The notes beneath the pieces were generated by a model that was not told the origin of the DNA, did no database searches, and was given only the letters and a program-made list of their open reading frames with translations. A program made the translations under genes and the position numbers. Positions 62,285 to 64,000 of a stretch of 64,000 nucleotides of DNA are shown piece after piece. The stretch spans positions 472,932 to 536,931 of the forward strand of contig NZ_AOJI01000017.1 in NCBI RefSeq assembly GCF_000336995.1. The letters run 5' to 3'. Numbering within the stretch: position 1 is the stretch's first letter; every line of letters begins with the position of its first letter. Source of the stretch: Halorubrum aidingense JCM 13560. Its GTDB lineage: Archaea > Halobacteriota > Halobacteria > Halobacteriales > Haloferacaceae.

Positions 62285-62887
62285 ATGACGCTCGATCAGT
62301 ACCGATCGGTGGCGGATCGCCTGCTCGGCCCGTGGGTGCGGGCCGCCGCGAAGCTCGGCCTCTCGCCGGACCAGGTGAGCGTCCTCGCGTTCGCCGTCGC
62401 GGTGGGCGCCGGCGGCGCGTTCGCGGTCGGCGATCCGGTGTTTTACCTCCTCGGTGCGGTCCTCGTGCTGCTCAACGGCTGGCTGGACCTCGTCGACGGC
62501 GCGCTCGCCCGCCACCTCTCGGTCTCGTCGGACGGGGGCGACCTCCTCGATCACGTCCTCGACCGATACGCCGATATCGCGATCATCGCCGGGTTCACGG
62601 CCGGGATCGACGCGTACGCGCTCGGATTCGCCGCCGTGACGGGCGTGTTGATGACCTCGTACCTCGGCACGCAGATTCAGGCGGTCGGCATCGGCCGCGA
62701 GTACGGCGGGCTGCTCGGCCGCGCCGACCGGCTCGCGCTGATGGGAATCGTCGGCGTCGTCGCCGCCGCGTACTCGGCGCCGCTCGTCGTCGGCCTGAAC
62801 GTCGTCGGACTCCTGCTCGTCCTGTTCGCCGTCGTCGGGCACCTCACCGCCCTCCAGCGGTTCCTCGGCGCGTGGAGCGATTTATAA
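62285..62887 (+). CDS. CDP-alcohol phosphatidyltransferase, AIPS-like
   Basis: 200 residues with about five membrane helices. The active site D-x2-DG-x2-AR-x8-G-x3-D-x3-D is complete in DLVDGALARH and GDLLDHVLDRYAD. LGLSPDQVSVLAFAVAVGAGGAFA before it resembles archaetidylinositol phosphate synthase, which joins CDP-archaeol and inositol-1-phosphate in the membrane. Distinction from archaetidylglycerol synthases is moderate. Its frame stops in a TTTATAAG sequence. Confidence 0.8.
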   Translation: MTLDQYRSVADRLLGPWVRAAAKLGLSPDQVSVLAFAVAVGAGGAFAVGDPVFYLLGAVLVLLNGWLDLVDGALARHLSVSSDGGDLLDHVLDRYADIAIIAGFTAGIDAYALGFAAVTGVLMTSYLGTQIQAVGIGREYGGLLGRADRLALMGIVGVVAAAYSAPLVVGLNVVGLLLVLFAVVGHLTALQRFLGAWSDL

Positions 62888-62943
62888 GCGCGCTCGCCGC
62901 TGACGAACGAACTTTTAAAAGCGTCCGGCCGGAACGGAGGGGT

Positions 62944-63180
62944 ATGCCCACCTTCGAGCTGAACCTGTCTGACGACGTCTACGCGGAGTTCCAACAGCTC
63001 GCCGACAGCGAGTTCGTCTCCGAGGAACAGGCCGCCGAGGACCTCATCGCGTCCGGGATCGAGGCGTACAACGTCTCGGTCGTCGACGACGACCCCCGCG
63101 ACGAGATGCTCGACGGCGCGGAGAACAACATGTTCGACACCGCACAGGACCCCGGCAGCCTCGAAGACGACCGCTTGTAA
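62944..63180 (+). CDS. Small CopG-like haloarchaeal protein
   Basis: 78 residues. PTFELNLSDDVYAEFQQLADSEFVSEEQAAEDLIASGIEAY looks like a ribbon-helix-helix unit (strand, two helices), then an acidic tail with a DDDPRDEMLDGAENNMFDTAQDPG segment. It matches a haloarchaeal DUF family I half-recall (DUF7120, not verified). It could bind DNA as a dimer; no target is suggested. It lies 56 bases after the lipid synthase gene on the same strand, with TATA-like CTTTTAAAAG about 25 bases upstream. Confidence 0.75.
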   Translation: MPTFELNLSDDVYAEFQQLADSEFVSEEQAAEDLIASGIEAYNVSVVDDDPRDEMLDGAENNMFDTAQDPGSLEDDRL

Positions 63181-63235
63181 GCGGCCGTCGTCGACGACTG
63201 GTTCTTTTTATATCGCACCGGGCGGCCGCGGACTC

Positions 63236-64000
63236 TCAGTACCCGAGCCGCAGGACTCGGTTCGCCGCCAGCACCGTCAAGCCGAGCGCCATCACGCCCG
63301 CGAGCAGCCCGAAGGCGACGGCCCAGCCGGCGGCGTCGGCGACCGCGCCGACGACGACGCTGCCGGTGGCGCCGAGCACCATGTAGGCGGTCCGGACGAG
63401 CCCGAAGCCCGCGCCGCGCTCGGCGTCAGAGAGGAGGTCCATGAACCGCGACTGCAGCGGCGCGCCCCACGACATCGCGAGGCCGACGAAGCCGACGGCG
63501 ACGACCGTCGCGCCGAGCCCCAGGTCGAATGCGGCGGTCGCGACGAGTAGCCCGTAGCCGACGACGCCGGCGGCCATCGTCGCCATCACGGTGACGTCAC
63601 GGCCCACGCGATCGGAGACAGACCCCGTGATCGGCTGTGTCCCTCCGTGGACGACGAAGTACAGCGAGAACAGCAGCGCCGAGAGCGCGGTCGAGCGGCC
63701 GCCGCCGACCTCCAGGAACGTCGGAAGGAAAGAGGCCGTCGCCTGCCACGTGAACGCGCCCATCGTCGCCAGCGCCGTCGTGTACAGGATTCGCGGCCGC
63801 GAGAGGAGTTCCGTGAGCGGGCCGACCGCGAACCGCTCGCGCATCGGCTGGTCCGGACGCACCGGCTCGGTCGGTCGCACCCGCCACGCGAACAGGACGA
63901 ACACCGGCACCGCGGCGACGACGCCGAGCAGGATCCCCGCGCGCCAGCCGTACCGCGATCCGACGAGCGCGGCCAGCGGGGGCGCGGCGAGCCCCGCGAG
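63236..64000 (-). CDS. Major facilitator superfamily transporter, C-terminal part
   Basis: 255 codons are seen; the frame stays open to the right edge, so the N terminus is missing. Seven or so membrane helices are visible. The central GSVSDRVGRDVTVMATMAAG is the MFS A-like motif (G-x3-D-R-x-GR) and PLQSRFMDLLSDAERGAGFGLVRTAYM is a helix 10-11 region as in permeases of the YfcJ/CynX-type group. Substrate unknown. The internal GTG at 63910 is not the true start. Confidence 0.85.
   Translation of the reverse strand, partial: LAGLAAPPLAALVGSRYGWRAGILLGVVAAVPVFVLFAWRVRPTEPVRPDQPMRERFAVGPLTELLSRPRILYTTALATMGAFTWQATASFLPTFLEVGGGRSTALSALLFSLYFVVHGGTQPITGSVSDRVGRDVTVMATMAAGVVGYGLLVATAAFDLGLGATVVAVGFVGLAMSWGAPLQSRFMDLLSDAERGAGFGLVRTAYMVLGATGSVVVGAVADAAGWAVAFGLLAGVMALGLTVLAANRVLRLGY

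Overview
The window is chromosomal DNA of a haloarchaeon. GC content is high, nearly all predicted proteins are rich in Asp and Glu, starts are often leaderless with TATA-like boxes about 25-30 bases upstream, and neighbouring genes often overlap by ATGA or GTGA. Several gene families are archaeal: the aminodideoxyheptulosonate route to dehydroquinate, a His-type signal peptidase, a SAMP/UbaA ubiquitin-like system, archaeal-type lipid CDP-alcohol transferases and an Lhr helicase. The style of the intergenic DNA resembles Halorubrum, but the genus is inference. No rRNA, intact tRNA, IS element or CRISPR array was seen.

Layout. 1-1.8 kb: sugar epimerase (cut by the window edge), SMP-30 lactonase and a UspA protein. 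2.1-4.2 kb: a tyrosine recombinase translationally coupled to a ribbon-helix-helix regulator, beside an AT-rich gene-poor stretch. 4.2-10 kb: a HisG-like protein, a coiled-coil protein, a metallo-hydrolase, Nnr and MoaC. 10.2-16.7 kb: a one-carbon block (formate-THF ligase, formate dehydrogenase alpha subunit, GcvT) to which MoaC (molybdopterin) and PurU (formate release, 24.4 kb) are functionally related. 16.7-25.4 kb: signal peptidase, NYN nuclease-like protein, UspA, an arsenic pair (ArsR/ArsM), IlvD, a small regulator group, PurQ/PurS and PurU. 25.4-33.9 kb: a four-gene operon (dehydrogenase, PTPS-like, glycosyltransferase, methyltransferase), a CDP-alcohol transferase, the Lhr helicase and a cytidylate kinase-like protein.

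33.9-43.8 kb is the most interesting part. A coupled operon (two beta-propellers and a rhodanese fold lacking its catalytic Cys) diverges from a YeeE/YedE thiosulfate-type transporter. Next come a rhodanese, TusA, a cysteine synthase, a MoaD/SAMP sulfur carrier, the E1-like UbaA and a JAMM metalloprotease. Together they look like a complete sulfur import, relay and sulfur-carrier-dependent cysteine synthesis locus, comparable in logic to mycobacterial CysO-CysM-Mec. A foreign-looking AT-rich membrane-protein gene interrupts it.

43.9-51.6 kb: DUF302 protein, an MGMT-like protein lacking the acceptor Cys, a membrane glycosyltransferase, then trpCBA followed by the two archaeal aromatic-entry enzymes; these five genes all serve aromatic amino acid synthesis. 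52-64 kb: a haloarchaeal small protein, carboxypeptidase Taq, threonine aldolase, a peroxiredoxin-like protein, a receiver/PAS/histidine kinase, OsmC, a UPF0173-type hydrolase, a FAH-family enzyme, HisC, an AK6-like kinase, an AIPS-like transferase, a small regulator-like protein and an MFS transporter cut by the right edge.
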